From Chondrus crispus (Eukaryota > Rhodophyta > Florideophyceae > Gigartinales > Gigartinaceae): a stretch of 64,000 nt of DNA. The DNA is taken from positions 1-64,000 of the forward strand of contig NW_005179031.1 of NCBI RefSeq assembly GCF_000350225.1. The letters are read 5' to 3'. Shown here piece by piece: positions 1 through 9,419 of this stretch (the first letter of the stretch is position 1; each line of letters opens with the position of its first letter). Under the pieces are notes generated by a model. That model saw only the letters and a program-made list of their open reading frames with translations. It was not told where the DNA came from and did no database searches. A program made the translations under genes and the position numbers.

Positions 1-204
1 CACCGGCGAGTGTAAAGTGCTAAATATTTTAGAAACTTGGCGAGCCTTGATTGGCCTCTCGCTATTATACACCTTTGCTTTTTTAAGACCTTGCCGAGAA
101 CTGCATTGACCTGCAGGTCAACGGTGGACCGTGAACCCAACCCCACTGGCAAAAAACCGCGCCCACCTACTTGTGAAGTGCCTGCTCCTACTCACTGAAG
201 TCCG

Positions 205-935
205 ATGCAAACGCCTTCACAACCTCCACGGAGTACCATTGGCATCTCTGACTTCGTGGAGGACGACATTCTCGACATTGTTGGGGATGCTTTGTCCTCG
301 GACAGCGACAGTGAGCCCCCAAAGCACAAAGGCTCTTATCCAGGGAAAAAGCAAATCTCGAGCGCAATCGAGAGCGAGGTGCGCAACTGCTGTTCCAAGA
401 CTACTTCAGTGAAACTCCAACCTATAATGGATCTATGTTCAGAGGCGTTTCCGAATGACAAAACAGCGCTTCATGGAAATTTTCGATGTACTCCAATCGG
501 ACCGCTTTTTTACTCAGCAGAAAGACTGTACATGTAAACTGGGTCTAAGTGGACTACAGAAATCGACAGCTGCTATTAGGGTTATGGCATATGGCGGAGC
601 TAGAGATGGATTGGACGAATATTTAAGAATAGCTTTGTCAACAGTAGACATTTGCTTGCGCAAGTTTATGGAACTTTTGCTGCAAAACTATGATGAAACG
701 TACCTTCGCAGTCCCGCAGCATCAGATTTGAGATTGATGCTGTCGCGATCCTCTGAGAGAGGGTTTCCGGGTAAACAAGGCTGTCTGGATTGCTGCAAAT
801 GGCAATGGAAAACTGTCCCACTGGGTGGCATGGTCAATTGAAGGGAAAGAAGGTAAATCGACTATCACTCCGGAGGCCATTTTTGATGACACTCTGTGGA
901 TCTGCCACTGGTTTTTCGGAATGTTTGGTGATTCA
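205..935 (+). pseudogene. Harbinger (plant-transposon type) transposase, N-terminal half
   Basis: N-terminal half of a DDE transposase of the plant-transposon/Harbinger family. The frame changes around position 443, inside the family's conserved FRRRFRM-like segment: upstream it reads LLFQDYFSETP in one frame, downstream TKQRFMEIFDVL in another. Further family hallmarks follow: KLGLSGLQKSTAAIR, MAYGGARDGLDEYLR and RGFPGKQGCLDCCKWQWK, where the LDC carries the first catalytic Asp, then LWICHWFFGMFGD just before the insertion point. There is a stop near 839-841 and then further homology to 935. The rest of the protein resumes at 4540. The first ATG of the long upstream frame is at 205, but the true start is uncertain. 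Confidence 0.8.
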
Positions 936-992
936 GGGTCGTTGCAAAAGACGAATATAAAATATGGGATTCAAAATATGTAATACATGATT
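936..992 (+). repeat. Left TIR of inner Harbinger element
   Basis: Imperfect inverted repeat of 4480-4536. It starts GGGTCGTTGC and contains AAAATATGGGATTCAAAATATG-like sequence that aligns with the complement of the right end. The flanking target copy is TCA at 933-935. Confidence 0.8.
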
Positions 993-1029
993 GCGTTCGA
1001 AGCATTCCAGATCCGCGAACAAAATTATA

Positions 1030-1571
1030 TGAAGGAGCTCCAACTCATCCCTCCTACCCACCCCTCATACCTACTGCTCTACTTGCCATGCACAAAACAT
1101 GTACGAGGCCGACGCCCCCTTCCAGGCACAGAGTTGTCAGTTCTACGCCCGCATCCCCGTCCCCGTCCCCCTACCCAACGACCTCGCCGCCTTGCACATC
1201 CTCCACTGGCACTTCGTCTTCCCCCATCGCATACACCTTCCTCCACCTCTTCACCCTCCGCGTCTGGCTACTCCCCCACGCCGCCACCCACGCACATCTG
1301 CGCCACGCCCTACTCTGTACGTCCATCCACCTATCCCAGCCTCCGCCACGCGCGCACCATCACCACACTGCTCACCCGCTTTCTTCGCACCCCCTCATAC
1401 CCCGTCGTCCAGTATCCGAGCCGCGCGCCTGCCTCCCCTCCGCTCTAGTCCTGGTCTGCATCCTGGTGCTCAACTGCGATCGTATGCTTCCCGAGGCGTG
1501 CAAGCGTCTGGTCCTGACCACCTTTCCACTGCCTCACACGTCATTCCACGTCTTGTTAACGTTAACCCCCG
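1030..1571 (+). other. Pyrimidine-rich leader of the inner element, no gene recognised
   Basis: This stretch between the left TIR and the transposase ATG is strongly C/T-rich on the + strand. Overlapping open frames here encode only Pro/Ser/Arg/His low-complexity peptides in three frames at once, which is the signature of base composition rather than a gene. It probably holds the transposase promoter and 5' leader. Confidence 0.5.
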
Positions 1572-2645
1572 ATGAGATCGGCAAACTCCGCAAGACGGCG
1601 GCGACTTCTTGCGGTTGCACTGTATAAGCAGCAAAAGCTGCAGAGAAAGATAGACAGCATCGTCATTCTTGCCGCACTTTGCAGCAGGAAAGACAGCTGC
1701 TTTTCCGGCAGACATTTCCCCAATGTCGAACGACCCATCTTGACGTTTCAGTCAATGATAACCGGCATGCCTGAAAAGTTCTTTCGCCGTCTCCATGGGA
1801 TTTCTTTCCCTTTATTTGCACGCCTCGCCGATCTAATCTGCTCTAACCAGCGTAACATCGCAAATCACCATAAACGCACTGCCTGGATCATGTTATCGAT
1901 CACCCTCCGTTGGCTGGCGGGCGGATCGGGCCTCGATATTGCGTTGGCGCACAACGTACCAACATCTACACTATACAATTATATTGACGAAACGATGGAG
2001 AAGTTGAGCGAGAAACTGACAATCGAATTCCCACGTAGGTCTGAGTCATGGCTCAGGCACGTTTCGCAGTCATTTTCAAGAAACGGAATCAGTCCGCTCA
2101 CAAAATGCTGTGGTGCTCTTGATAGTTAGCAGTAAAGATATGCGAGCCGACGGCTTCTGAGGTTAACCCCTAGTAGGTTGAACAATCGCAAATGCGATTT
2201 CTTCAACCTACTACAATCGCAAAGGTTTTTTTGCTCTCAACATGCAAGGAATGTGCGAATCATGCTATATATAGATTTACGTTTGTTTCTTGCATAACAC
2301 CCGGCTCTTCTCACGATTCTACAGCTTATGCAATGAGCGGGTCATCGCCGTTGTTGTCACAATCAGAAGGGTTTGAGTGAGGATTATTGGATTGCAGCCG
2401 ATGACGCTTATAGCTGTTCTGCCAGGCTCCTTTGCCCGTGGCCAGGCCGCAATATGAGTGTGTCACAGGATTGCTTTAACTATTGGCAAAGCTCGCCGCA
2501 AATATTCATTGAACAAGCCTTCGGAATGTTAGTGGGGCGGTGGGGAGATACTGTGGCGGCCTCTTCGCTGCTCTCTGAGAAAGAACGCCCGAGTAGTTGT
2601 GACATGCTGCAAGCTGCACAACTTCATAATTAATAACGGCGGAGG
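1572..2645 (+). pseudogene. DDE_Tnp_4-type Harbinger transposase (inner element), frameshifted
   Basis: Nuclease of the HARBI1/DDE_Tnp_4 family, which would cut DNA at the inner element's ends. The frame opens at ATG 1572 and reads about 185 codons, with the helix-turn-helix-like region LRWLAGGSGLDIALAHNV and then SRNGISPLTKCCGALD, whose Asp is the first catalytic residue. A stop follows near 2127. Later homology is spread over other frames: a CITPGSSHDSTAYA block around 2300-2330 (second Asp), WIAADDAYSCSARLLCPW near 2390-2450, then IEQAFGMLVGRWG near 2515 (catalytic Glu) and a CKLHNFIINNGG end near 2640. All three acidic positions can be seen, but at least two frameshifts and a stop make it nonfunctional. 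Confidence 0.8.
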
Positions 2646-2840
2646 GGCTACAGTACCGCCGCCATCTAGAAACGACAACAATGGACATTCCGAGCCTGCA
2701 GATTATACGGTCCTCCTTCAAGACGATTGCGATTTAGATGTTCAAATGCACAGAAGACGCCGCGATCTTGACATAAGTGCTCTAAGGGAACATATGACGC
2801 ACCAAATCCATGTTCTTGGTCGCAGAAGACCGTAAAGAAT

Positions 2841-4381
2841 CTACATTGATGCAAATGGTTTCTGCGACATGTCATTGATCATGCATTCTACCTGTCTGAG
2901 ACGGCGTTTGTAACTGTCCAGGGAACGTTTGGAGCATTCATCATCATTGCTTTGCAGGCCCCGTATCATGGAAAGAATTTTTGATTCTAGATCCATCAAC
3001 GATGAAACAGTGTTGGCAATTTTCATTGAACGGTCCAATTCAACAATTTGGCTGTCTATACATACAGCATTTGCGCCACTCTCCTGTATAATAATAGGGC
3101 GGTCAGCATCCCTAGAACTTGCCAGTGACGTGATAGCAGCCGCAAGAGCATCAGTGGTTTCATCACGGCGCCGTTTCCTTCCTGATTTGGTTACGCGTTG
3201 CTCACTACTTGCGGCTTTTTCGCCGACAATTCCGGGCTCAATTTGAGAACTCAGCGGAATAGTTCTGAGTATAGCGTCCAAAAATTGGGTGATCATGAAA
3301 TACACAGTGCATGTAGCATAGAACGTCGTCTCTTCGCGTAAAAGACGGAAAGGTTTCACTGTCACCTTGTCCAGAGGCTTCAAAATTTTTGCTGGCCATA
3401 CTGTACGCAGAACGCAGTTTTGTCTACTTCTGTTTCAATGCCTGACCATCGCGGACATTGCGCCGGATGGAAGGATCTATTCCTAAAAGCACGTCTAAAG
3501 TTAAACCGTCATGTGCTTCCGGTGGCTCTGGGATGAAGTCCGCGTCGTTAAACAACAATCTGAATTCATTGGCAAATGAATCATGGCGCTGCCGGTCAAA
3601 CTCTGCCCTGTTCGAGATTCGCAGGTACATTTGTGCAACCAGAGTTGTGTTTCGCGAATCTGCAATTGCATGACAAAGGCGCGCACTTTCCTCTTTCGTC
3701 CAGTTTGCAGCACGACTTCTCCCATTTCCTTCTAAAACATCAGGACAGAGCTCCTCAAACAGCTGCCTCAGCTTAACGATTTTTCCGAATGAAGTAACCC
3801 TCTTCTTTGACAATCTAGAAATCAAAGTACTCTTAGCCCCTGAATCCGACATTCCTAGACGTCTACAGGCAGCTGAAAAGTCGCCTGGGAGCACGCTGTC
3901 GGCGGTGGCTCATGACGCATTGACAAATGACCTGTCGTGTCGTTGGGCAGGGTTGAGGGTATTGCGGCACGGATTGTCTTTGTCCGGGTGACGGGAGCTC
4001 ATCCACTATCGCGCTCGTCAAAGGCTCAAACAAAGTGTCTGGGTTGGCTGAAAGGGTTTCAGTAAGGTCCTGCGGGGATGGTATTTCCGCTCCATATCTA
4101 TACGTAAATGGAGGAAGCCTTTGGGGGGGATTTTGGGATTGTGCTCTTTGCCGTCCATCTGACGAAGAACTGGGCTTGAGTGAGGAGTGTGGTCTCCTGA
4201 CATCTTCACGACAGCACGAGGATGATGTATGGTCTTTCAGTATGGGAAGTGAGGGAAAAGCGCAAGTTGCTGTCGAGAAGGAATGGCGGATGTAGTTGGG
4301 GTCTGGGGGGTGCTGCGGTGGTACAGATTGCGGAAGGTACGCAGGTATGCAAATGGCATCTGCAACTTCTCCCTGTTTCAC
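2841..4381 (-). pseudogene. SAP/SANT-like DNA-binding partner protein of inner Harbinger element
   Basis: Accessory gene convergent with the inner transposase. The segment 3894-3424 (minus) has a SAP-like start (FSAACRRLGMSDSGAKSTL, LISRLSKK), then a Trp-containing SANT/Myb-like block (ANWTKEESARLCHAIADS). The part 3383-2841, in another frame, has a basic patch KSGRKRRRDE and a long helical C-terminus ending in SYKRRLRQVECMINDMS. The upstream stretch 4381-3863 is Pro/Ser-rich and probably the N-terminal tail. None of the three segments share a frame and the longest do not begin with ATG, so it is decayed, or spliced in a way I cannot confirm. PIF/Harbinger elements typically encode such a Myb/SANT protein that helps the transposase enter the nucleus and bind DNA. 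The SAP assignment is inferred from motif shape only. Confidence 0.6.
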
Positions 4382-4479
4382 GCCAAGCAGTGAAAACGTC
4401 TCGTTCGGGACTTGCAGAGAACGGACCCCCTAGTACCTTCTGGAGAAGAAACGTGCTGCAAGATATGGCCAATCACATC

Positions 4480-4536
4480 TTGGAACGGCTCATATTTTGT
4501 ATGCCATATTTTCCCATTTCTTGTTTGGAACGACCT
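4480..4536 (-). repeat. Right TIR of inner Harbinger element
   Basis: The complement begins AGGTCGTTCCAAAC and aligns with the left TIR at 936-992. It is followed by TCA at 4537-4539, matching the left target copy. Confidence 0.8.
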
Positions 4537-4539
4537 TCA

Positions 4540-5225
4540 AACGACAAAAATATGCTTAACAATTCCACGTTGCTGAGAAAAATCGCAAGCGGGACATATC
4601 CACCTCCATTTCAATATATCATAAATGGACAAGAGCGACATATCCCTTATTGGCTTGTAGACGGCATTTATCCGAAATGGCCCTGCTTTGTCCACTCTAT
4701 TGCTGAGCCAGGTACTCCTAAAGAAAAACTGTTCTCAAACAGACAAGAGTCAGTGCGAAAAGATGTGGAGCGCGCATTCGGGGTTCTCCAGGCAAAGTGG
4801 CATGCTATTGCAAGGCCAGGCCGCTTCTGGAATATCGACTTTATGCACAAGGTAATGAAGTCTTGCATCATATTGCATAACGTGTGTGTTGAGGACAGGG
4901 TTCTGCAATGTGACACAGACAATGATGCATTCGATCTAGGAGGTGACATAAATGTACCAATGGGGGGAGCTCAAGTGATAGTACTGTAGTGACAGCTGCA
5001 GCTCCCGATAGTATTGAGGCACTTTGCGCTGCAAGTTCTTTTACGAGTAATGCTGTCGAGTACTTGAACACAAGAAAGCTCGTCATGGACCACCTGTGGG
5101 ATCATGCAGGGAGCCACGAGCTTGAATATGAGATATTTGTCGTACCACCGGAACTTGTATCATTGCCGTGGGAACTGACCAAATCTAACACTGTTCTATC
5201 ATTAGCAGACTGTGCGTTGCAGTAG
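4540..5225 (+). pseudogene. Harbinger (plant-transposon type) transposase, C-terminal half
   Basis: Continuation of the transposase begun at 205. It opens with NDKNMLNNSTLLRKIASG, matching the family's NDINVL block that carries the second catalytic Asp. It then reads IPYWLVDGIYPKWPCFV and RKDVERAFGVLQAKWHAIARP, whose ERAFG Glu is the third catalytic residue, and CIILHNVCVEDRV. The frame stops at 4987-4989 and homology resumes in another frame (EYLNTRKLVMDHLWDHAG), ending at 5225. It overlaps the tail of the minus-strand NAM-like gene by about 40 bp. With 205-935 the transposase is near full length but carries at least two frameshifts and the 3.6-kb insertion. Confidence 0.82.
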
Positions 5226-6279
5226 GCATTCTGCTTTCCGATGATTCACCGGTACCGGTCAAACGAGACCGTATCTTCTGTAAAGCTTCCGCACGGAGCA
5301 AATTGTAGTACTCTATCGTCTCTGCCCGGTTGCATTCCTGCGGAGCGCTTGAAAATAGCAGCAATTCGTTGTGCCGCTCCAGGGCTTCATTGCGAGCTCG
5401 TTGTAGGGAGACAGCTTCTGCTGCAATTTTCAGCTTTTTGTGCCGTGTATCCTCCAGTTTAACCATTTGTTTGGCCCTTTTTCGTCCGATTGGGCGTTGC
5501 ATGCCACTCTTTAGTATCTGCCGGCTGCTCTCGTCGTCGTCGGTGCCAGCCTTCTCCGCTACATCTTCTTTACAAAGACCACCATCTCGACCTCCACCCA
5601 CTGTACTCTGGTTACTGTTTCCACTCGAAGTTGACATGCTGTACTTTGGATGTCCTTTACGCAATCGCCAGACTTGTAAAAATTTGAATACCCTTCCACA
5701 TTCGTCAGTGGCGGAAGACATTGCGACGACATTAAAAATTCCCGTAGCCATCCTTTCTATATCGACGTCCGACACATCTGTGGGTTTTGTCATATAGAAA
5801 CAGCGCGCAGAGCCATTAAACTTCATGCAAGACTTATGCAAAAGCTTGCAACGTGCCTTAAGGGAATCTGACGTTCTTTGTTCAGAAGTAAGGCTACGGA
5901 GGCGGTTACACACTGCCTCAATCCGTTCGTAAAATGCCTGGGACTTTTGCTCACTCCCAATGATGGGATCCTGGGATACACGCACCCACGCTCGAGCTAG
6001 CACGAGATCGTCCTGTCTAGAATAGTTAGAATCACGAGACCAACCAGGTGCTGGATTTGAGATGGCATCTGAGGATATCGAAGGGATCAAAGTATGCGTG
6101 GGTGTGGGGACAGGGGCGAAAATAGGAAAGAGAGGAGGTGCAATAGGAACGGCTGGGATTGTGTCGTCAATCGAAGTTTGCGTGGGGGTGGTTAAAGGGA
6201 CAGGGACAGGAAAGAGACGGGGTTCACAAGAAGCGGGTGCGACTGTGTCGGGGATCGCGTTTGATTCAAGTTCGCCCAT
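5185..6279 (-). CDS. NAM/SANT-like DNA-binding protein of Harbinger element
   Basis: Intact single-exon ORF of 364 codons from an ATG at 6279. The first 85 residues are Pro/Thr-rich and probably disordered. A Myb/SANT-like domain follows: DDLVLARAWVRVSQDPIIG, then RIEAVCNRLRSL, LKARCKLLHKSCMKFNG and FKFLQVWRLRKGHPKY. The RPIGRKRAKQM motif near residue 250, followed by a helical Lys/Glu-rich C-terminus, is typical of the NAM-associated C-terminal domain found in accessory proteins of plant-type Harbinger elements. The probable role is to bind subterminal DNA and support the transposase encoded opposite it. It is the best-preserved gene of the outer element, unlike its broken transposase partner. 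Family membership is from memory of motifs. Confidence 0.75.
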   Translation of the reverse strand: MGELESNAIPDTVAPASCEPRLFPVPVPLTTPTQTSIDDTIPAVPIAPPLFPIFAPVPTPTHTLIPSISSDAISNPAPGWSRDSNYSRQDDLVLARAWVRVSQDPIIGSEQKSQAFYERIEAVCNRLRSLTSEQRTSDSLKARCKLLHKSCMKFNGSARCFYMTKPTDVSDVDIERMATGIFNVVAMSSATDECGRVFKFLQVWRLRKGHPKYSMSTSSGNSNQSTVGGGRDGGLCKEDVAEKAGTDDDESSRQILKSGMQRPIGRKRAKQMVKLEDTRHKKLKIAAEAVSLQRARNEALERHNELLLFSSAPQECNRAETIEYYNLLRAEALQKIRSRLTGTGESSESRMPTATHSLLMIEQC

Positions 6280-6321
6280 ACTGCTAGTGACGGCTGTCCC
6301 TTCGAAAGACGGGGGGTTGAT

Positions 6322-7296
6322 TGTAGTGCAATGCGCCTGTCAGGCAGAGACCAAGGTCCGACGGTCCTACACAAACAACAACAACAAAAACAAAAACTGC
6401 CAACGGCACAGCGCTACGGATTGTTCGAAGCCCCTTGTCCTCTTTAAGCGGGTTTGCGGCCCGCAGTAGCTCGGATCCCTGATAGGGGGGCAAAGAGAAG
6501 GGCCCAGCCCGGGATCGGTAAATGGCGGTAGAGTCTTGTAAAGGCAACTGCTCGACGAGTTCGGAGGGGTGTCTAGGTAAACCTGGTCCGATGGGTCGTA
6601 AGTCCAATGCTCGTACAGCGCCTTGTACACCTTATACCCTTGATAAGGTCTTCGACGGGGACGTCGCAACGTAGCCCGTCGGGAAGAAGAAAACGGAGCA
6701 GCACTACACCGTCGTACTGCCAGATGGCAAAGTACCAACACCGGATCGGTCGCAACCAGATTCCGATGGAACCAACGCTGTCTTATATAGGAGATAATAT
6801 CTTCGTCGAAGGTGTCGTCGCAACAGCCCCTGACGGAACGGACAACAATAGAAGCGCTATACCTTCGTACTTCCGGGTGGCAAAGTACCAACACCGGATC
6901 GGTCGCAACCAGATTCCGATGGAACCAACTCTGAGAAAAGCACCACTGGTGCACCAACACAGAAGCCTGATGGCTAATGACGTCACGTTGCGGATCGCTA
7001 TCCTACAAGGTGGGACCAACTCAAGATTAAGGGAAGTTAGGATAGGGAAATAAGGGAAAATTGATAAGGAAAAAGGGGACCCCCGAGCGCAAAGGATACC
7101 GTAGGCTAGAGTAGAAGGGAATGTCTTGTAAAAGACGGACTTCGACCAAGGCGATATCAAACTCTGGCAACTTGGGTTACCTTTACTGACTTGGTGGTCA
7201 ATGGGCTATGTTATGTATCGCCCCGCCGAAGCCACTACAGTAGCTCGCGGCCCAAGATCCTAAATCTAATCTAATGTCAGCTAAATAATTGGTAAC
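6322..7296 (-). repeat. Family A Ty3 LTR, minus orientation, missing its 5' end
   Basis: Same sequence family as 17712-18226/44508-45101 and 59217-60233, read on the minus strand. The low-coordinate end is the LTR 3' terminus (TGTAGTGCAATGCG on +, the complement of ...TACA). The high-coordinate end stops abruptly at TTGGTAAC where a plus-strand LTR begins at 7297, so the first ~150 bp of U3 are missing. Two related ~170-bp units are present inside (around 6700-6780 and 6870-6940). No coding capacity. Confidence 0.8.
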
Positions 7297-8342
7297 TGTA
7301 GTGCAATAATGGGCTCTACAGGGGGGTGGAACGAAAGGAAATCCATAAGGTATGACAAAGTAGTCCAGATTGGGGGACACACGTGTGAATATTTGCACAG
7401 TATTATTTTAATTATTTGTTTTAATTTAGTTACCAATTATTTAGCTGACATTAGATTAGATTTAGGATCTAGCGCCACAAGCTACTGTAGTGGCTTCGGC
7501 GGGGCGATATATAACTTAGCCCATTGACCACCAGGTCAGTAAAGGTAACCGAGTTGCTGGAGTTAGATCTCGCCATCGTCGAAGACGGCTTCCATTCAGG
7601 CGACGCGCTTCACTTCTACGCTGCTAACGACATCCTCTATTGCTCGGGGTCCCCTTTCCGTATCCTTTCACCTTTTCTATCTCAAATTCCTATCCTTTTC
7701 TATCTCCCTATCTATTTATCCTTTCATTGTGTTGATTCCATTGGAGTCGGTCGCGACCGATCCGGTGTTGGTGTGGTTGCCATCGGGCTGCACGTATGTC
7801 GTAGCGCTGCTACAGTGTCCTGTTCCGTCGGAAGGCTGTTGCAACGACGCCTCCTTCGAAGGTCTTATCACACAAGACAGTGTTGGTGCCATCAGCTGCG
7901 ATTGCGATCGCATTGGTGTCGTTGTTTTGCCATCGGGGAACATGTTGGTCGCAACGTTGTTACATAGTTCGTTCCCGTGGGGTGGTGCTGAACAAGCCCC
8001 CGTCGAAGACCTTGAATTATATGCAAGGTGCTGAAGACGCTCGTCGAGCATTGGCCTTTCAACCCAGCGAACCGCGGTTACATTCTCGTACACAAGCCGA
8101 ACCCGCACTCGCCGAGCACTCAAGTCTTCGCAAGTCTCTACCACCGTTATCCTCCCGGGCCGGGCATCTTTCCTTACCCCCCGTCGGAGTTGAGCTACCG
8201 TGGGCTGCAAGCCCACACAAGGGGAAAGGGAGTCTCGAACGCTCCGTAGCGCGTGCCATCGGCAGTGGTTGTTTCTGTTTCTGTTTTTCTTTTTTTTGAC
8301 CGTCAGACTGTGTTCGCGGCCTGCCAGGCACATTGCAGTACA
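7297..8342 (+). repeat. Family A Ty3 LTR (copy 1) plus orientation
   Basis: A complete LTR, TGTAGTGCAATAATGG at its start and GCAGTACA at its end, 1,046 bp. A TATA-like GGCGATATATAAC lies around 7505-7517. It is followed at 8343-8380 by a short piece of element leader including the primer-binding site (TGGTCTCCCGACCTAGAA at 8347-8364), so this is the 5' LTR of an element whose remainder was displaced when another LTR entered at 8381. Confidence 0.82.
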
Positions 8343-8346
8343 AAAG

Positions 8347-8364
8347 TGGTCTCCCGACCTAGAA
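8347..8364 (+). promoter_or_regulatory. Primer-binding site of truncated A element
   Basis: TGGTCTCCCGACCTAGAA, starting with TGG as expected for pairing with a tRNA CCA end. It is four bases downstream of the LTR terminus. The same 18-mer follows the LTRs of families A, B and C in this window. Confidence 0.7.
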
Positions 8365-8380
8365 ATTGTGTACAGGAGAC

Positions 8381-9264
8381 TGTAGTGCAATAATGGGCTC
8401 TACATGGGGTTGGAACGAAAGGAGAATAATTGGATATGACAAGTAGTTCGGGTTGGGGGACACACGTGTGAATAATTGCAGAGTTTTAATTTTTAATTAT
8501 TTTATTTTATTTAGTTAATTAGTTGGCATTAATTTTGCTGACACTACATTAAATCTAGGATCTAGCGCCGCGAGCTACTGTAGTGGCTCCGACTGGGCGA
8601 TATATACCTTAGCCCGCTGACCACCAAGCCAGTAAAGGTAACCGGAGTTGCCAGAGTCTGATATCGCCTTGGTTGAAGTTCGTCTTTTACAAGACACTCC
8701 CATTAACTACAGATTACTTAATCCTTTGCGCTCGGGGGTTCCCTTTTTTCCTTTATTTCCCTATCCTTTTCTATCTCTAATTGTACCTATTTTTCCCTTA
8801 TCTTGTGTTGGTGCCATCGGCCTCGGTTGCGACCGAACCGGTGTAGGTGTTTCGAGCCATCGGGAGGCACGGTTGACGTAGCGCTGCTACTTTCATTTCA
8901 TCCCGTCGGGCTGCGTTGCCACGCCCCCGTCGAAGGCCTTGTCGCGTTACAAGGTGTCGCAGAAGCTCAACGAGCGTTGGCCTTACAACCCAGTGGAACC
9001 GGGGTACCTAAGTACGCGCCCCACCCCACACTCGTCGAGCAGTTCTCTTCGCAAGTCTCTACCACATCGATCCCGGGCCGGGCTATTTCTCTGTAACCCC
9101 CATCAGGGACTGAGCTACTACGAGTCGCAAGCTCGTTTAAACGGAGAAGGGAGAGTCGGACACTCCGTAGCGCTGTGCCATCGGCAGTTCTTCTTTTTGT
9201 TGCTGTTGTTGTTTTTGCTGGACCATCGGACCGCTGTCTCTGCCTGACAGGCGCATTGACTACA
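8381..9264 (+). repeat. Family A Ty3 5' LTR (copy 2), short form
   Basis: 884-bp LTR starting TGTAGTGCAATAATGG and ending GACTACA. It is about 160 bp shorter than the other complete copies because it has only one of the two related U3 units (the CGGTTGCGACCGAACCGG-type block near 8825). A TATA-like GGGCGATATATACC is near 8596-8609. It inserted into the leader of the preceding copy. Confidence 0.82.
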
Positions 9265-9419
9265 TAAGTGGTCTCCCGACCTAGAACTGCGTACAGGAGA
9301 CCCGACCTAGAAACTGCGTAAGCTGAAACGGACTACAGGAGTTGTCGCTGCGACGTAAGTTTATTTAGGTGTTGTAGCGTTTTTTGTGTTAAGTTAGGTT
9401 CGCTTTTTAGAAACGAACC
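9265..9419 (+). promoter_or_regulatory. Leader of A element with primer-binding site
   Basis: The primer-binding site TGGTCTCCCGACCTAGAA lies at 9269-9286, four bases after the LTR. Its core CCCGACCTAGAA is repeated at 9301-9312. The remainder up to the gag ATG at 9420 is non-coding and contains an AT-rich run before the ATG. Confidence 0.7.

Larger units (their letters stand above)
936..4536. mobile_element. Inner PIF/Harbinger element nested in the outer transposase
   Basis: A 3.6-kb element with imperfect terminal inverted repeats (GGGTCGTTGCAAAA at the left end, AGGTCGTTCCAAAC as the complement of the right end). Similarity extends about 55 bp and includes a shared ACAAAATATG-like block. 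It is flanked by TCA at 933-935 and 4537-4539, the 3-bp duplication size expected for PIF/Harbinger. It carries a DDE_Tnp_4-type transposase on + and a SAP/SANT-like gene on -, in convergent order. Removing the element and one TCA rejoins the outer transposase in frame. The family differs from the outer element, so this is a cross-family nest. Confidence 0.88.
1..6321. mobile_element. Outer PIF/Harbinger DNA transposon remnant, split by an inner element
   Basis: Remnant of a PIF/Harbinger-type element. It has two convergent genes: a plant-transposon-type DDE transposase on + (205-935 and 4540-5225) and a NAM/SANT-like DNA-binding partner on - (5185-6279). This two-gene layout is known for PIF/Harbinger, where both proteins are needed for transposition. 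The left end lies at or beyond the window edge and the right end is cut by a family A LTR starting at 6322, so no outer TIRs can be identified. The transposase is interrupted by a second Harbinger element at 936-4536. Confidence 0.8.

Noticed and set aside
987..1627. Pro-rich open frames upstream of the inner Harbinger transposase
   Set aside because: Three overlapping frames all give low-complexity peptides, which reflects a C-rich strand, not coding.
8347..8364. tRNA gene at the shared 18-mer
   Set aside because: There is no cloverleaf around it; the element starts with TGG right after an LTR, so it is a primer-binding site.
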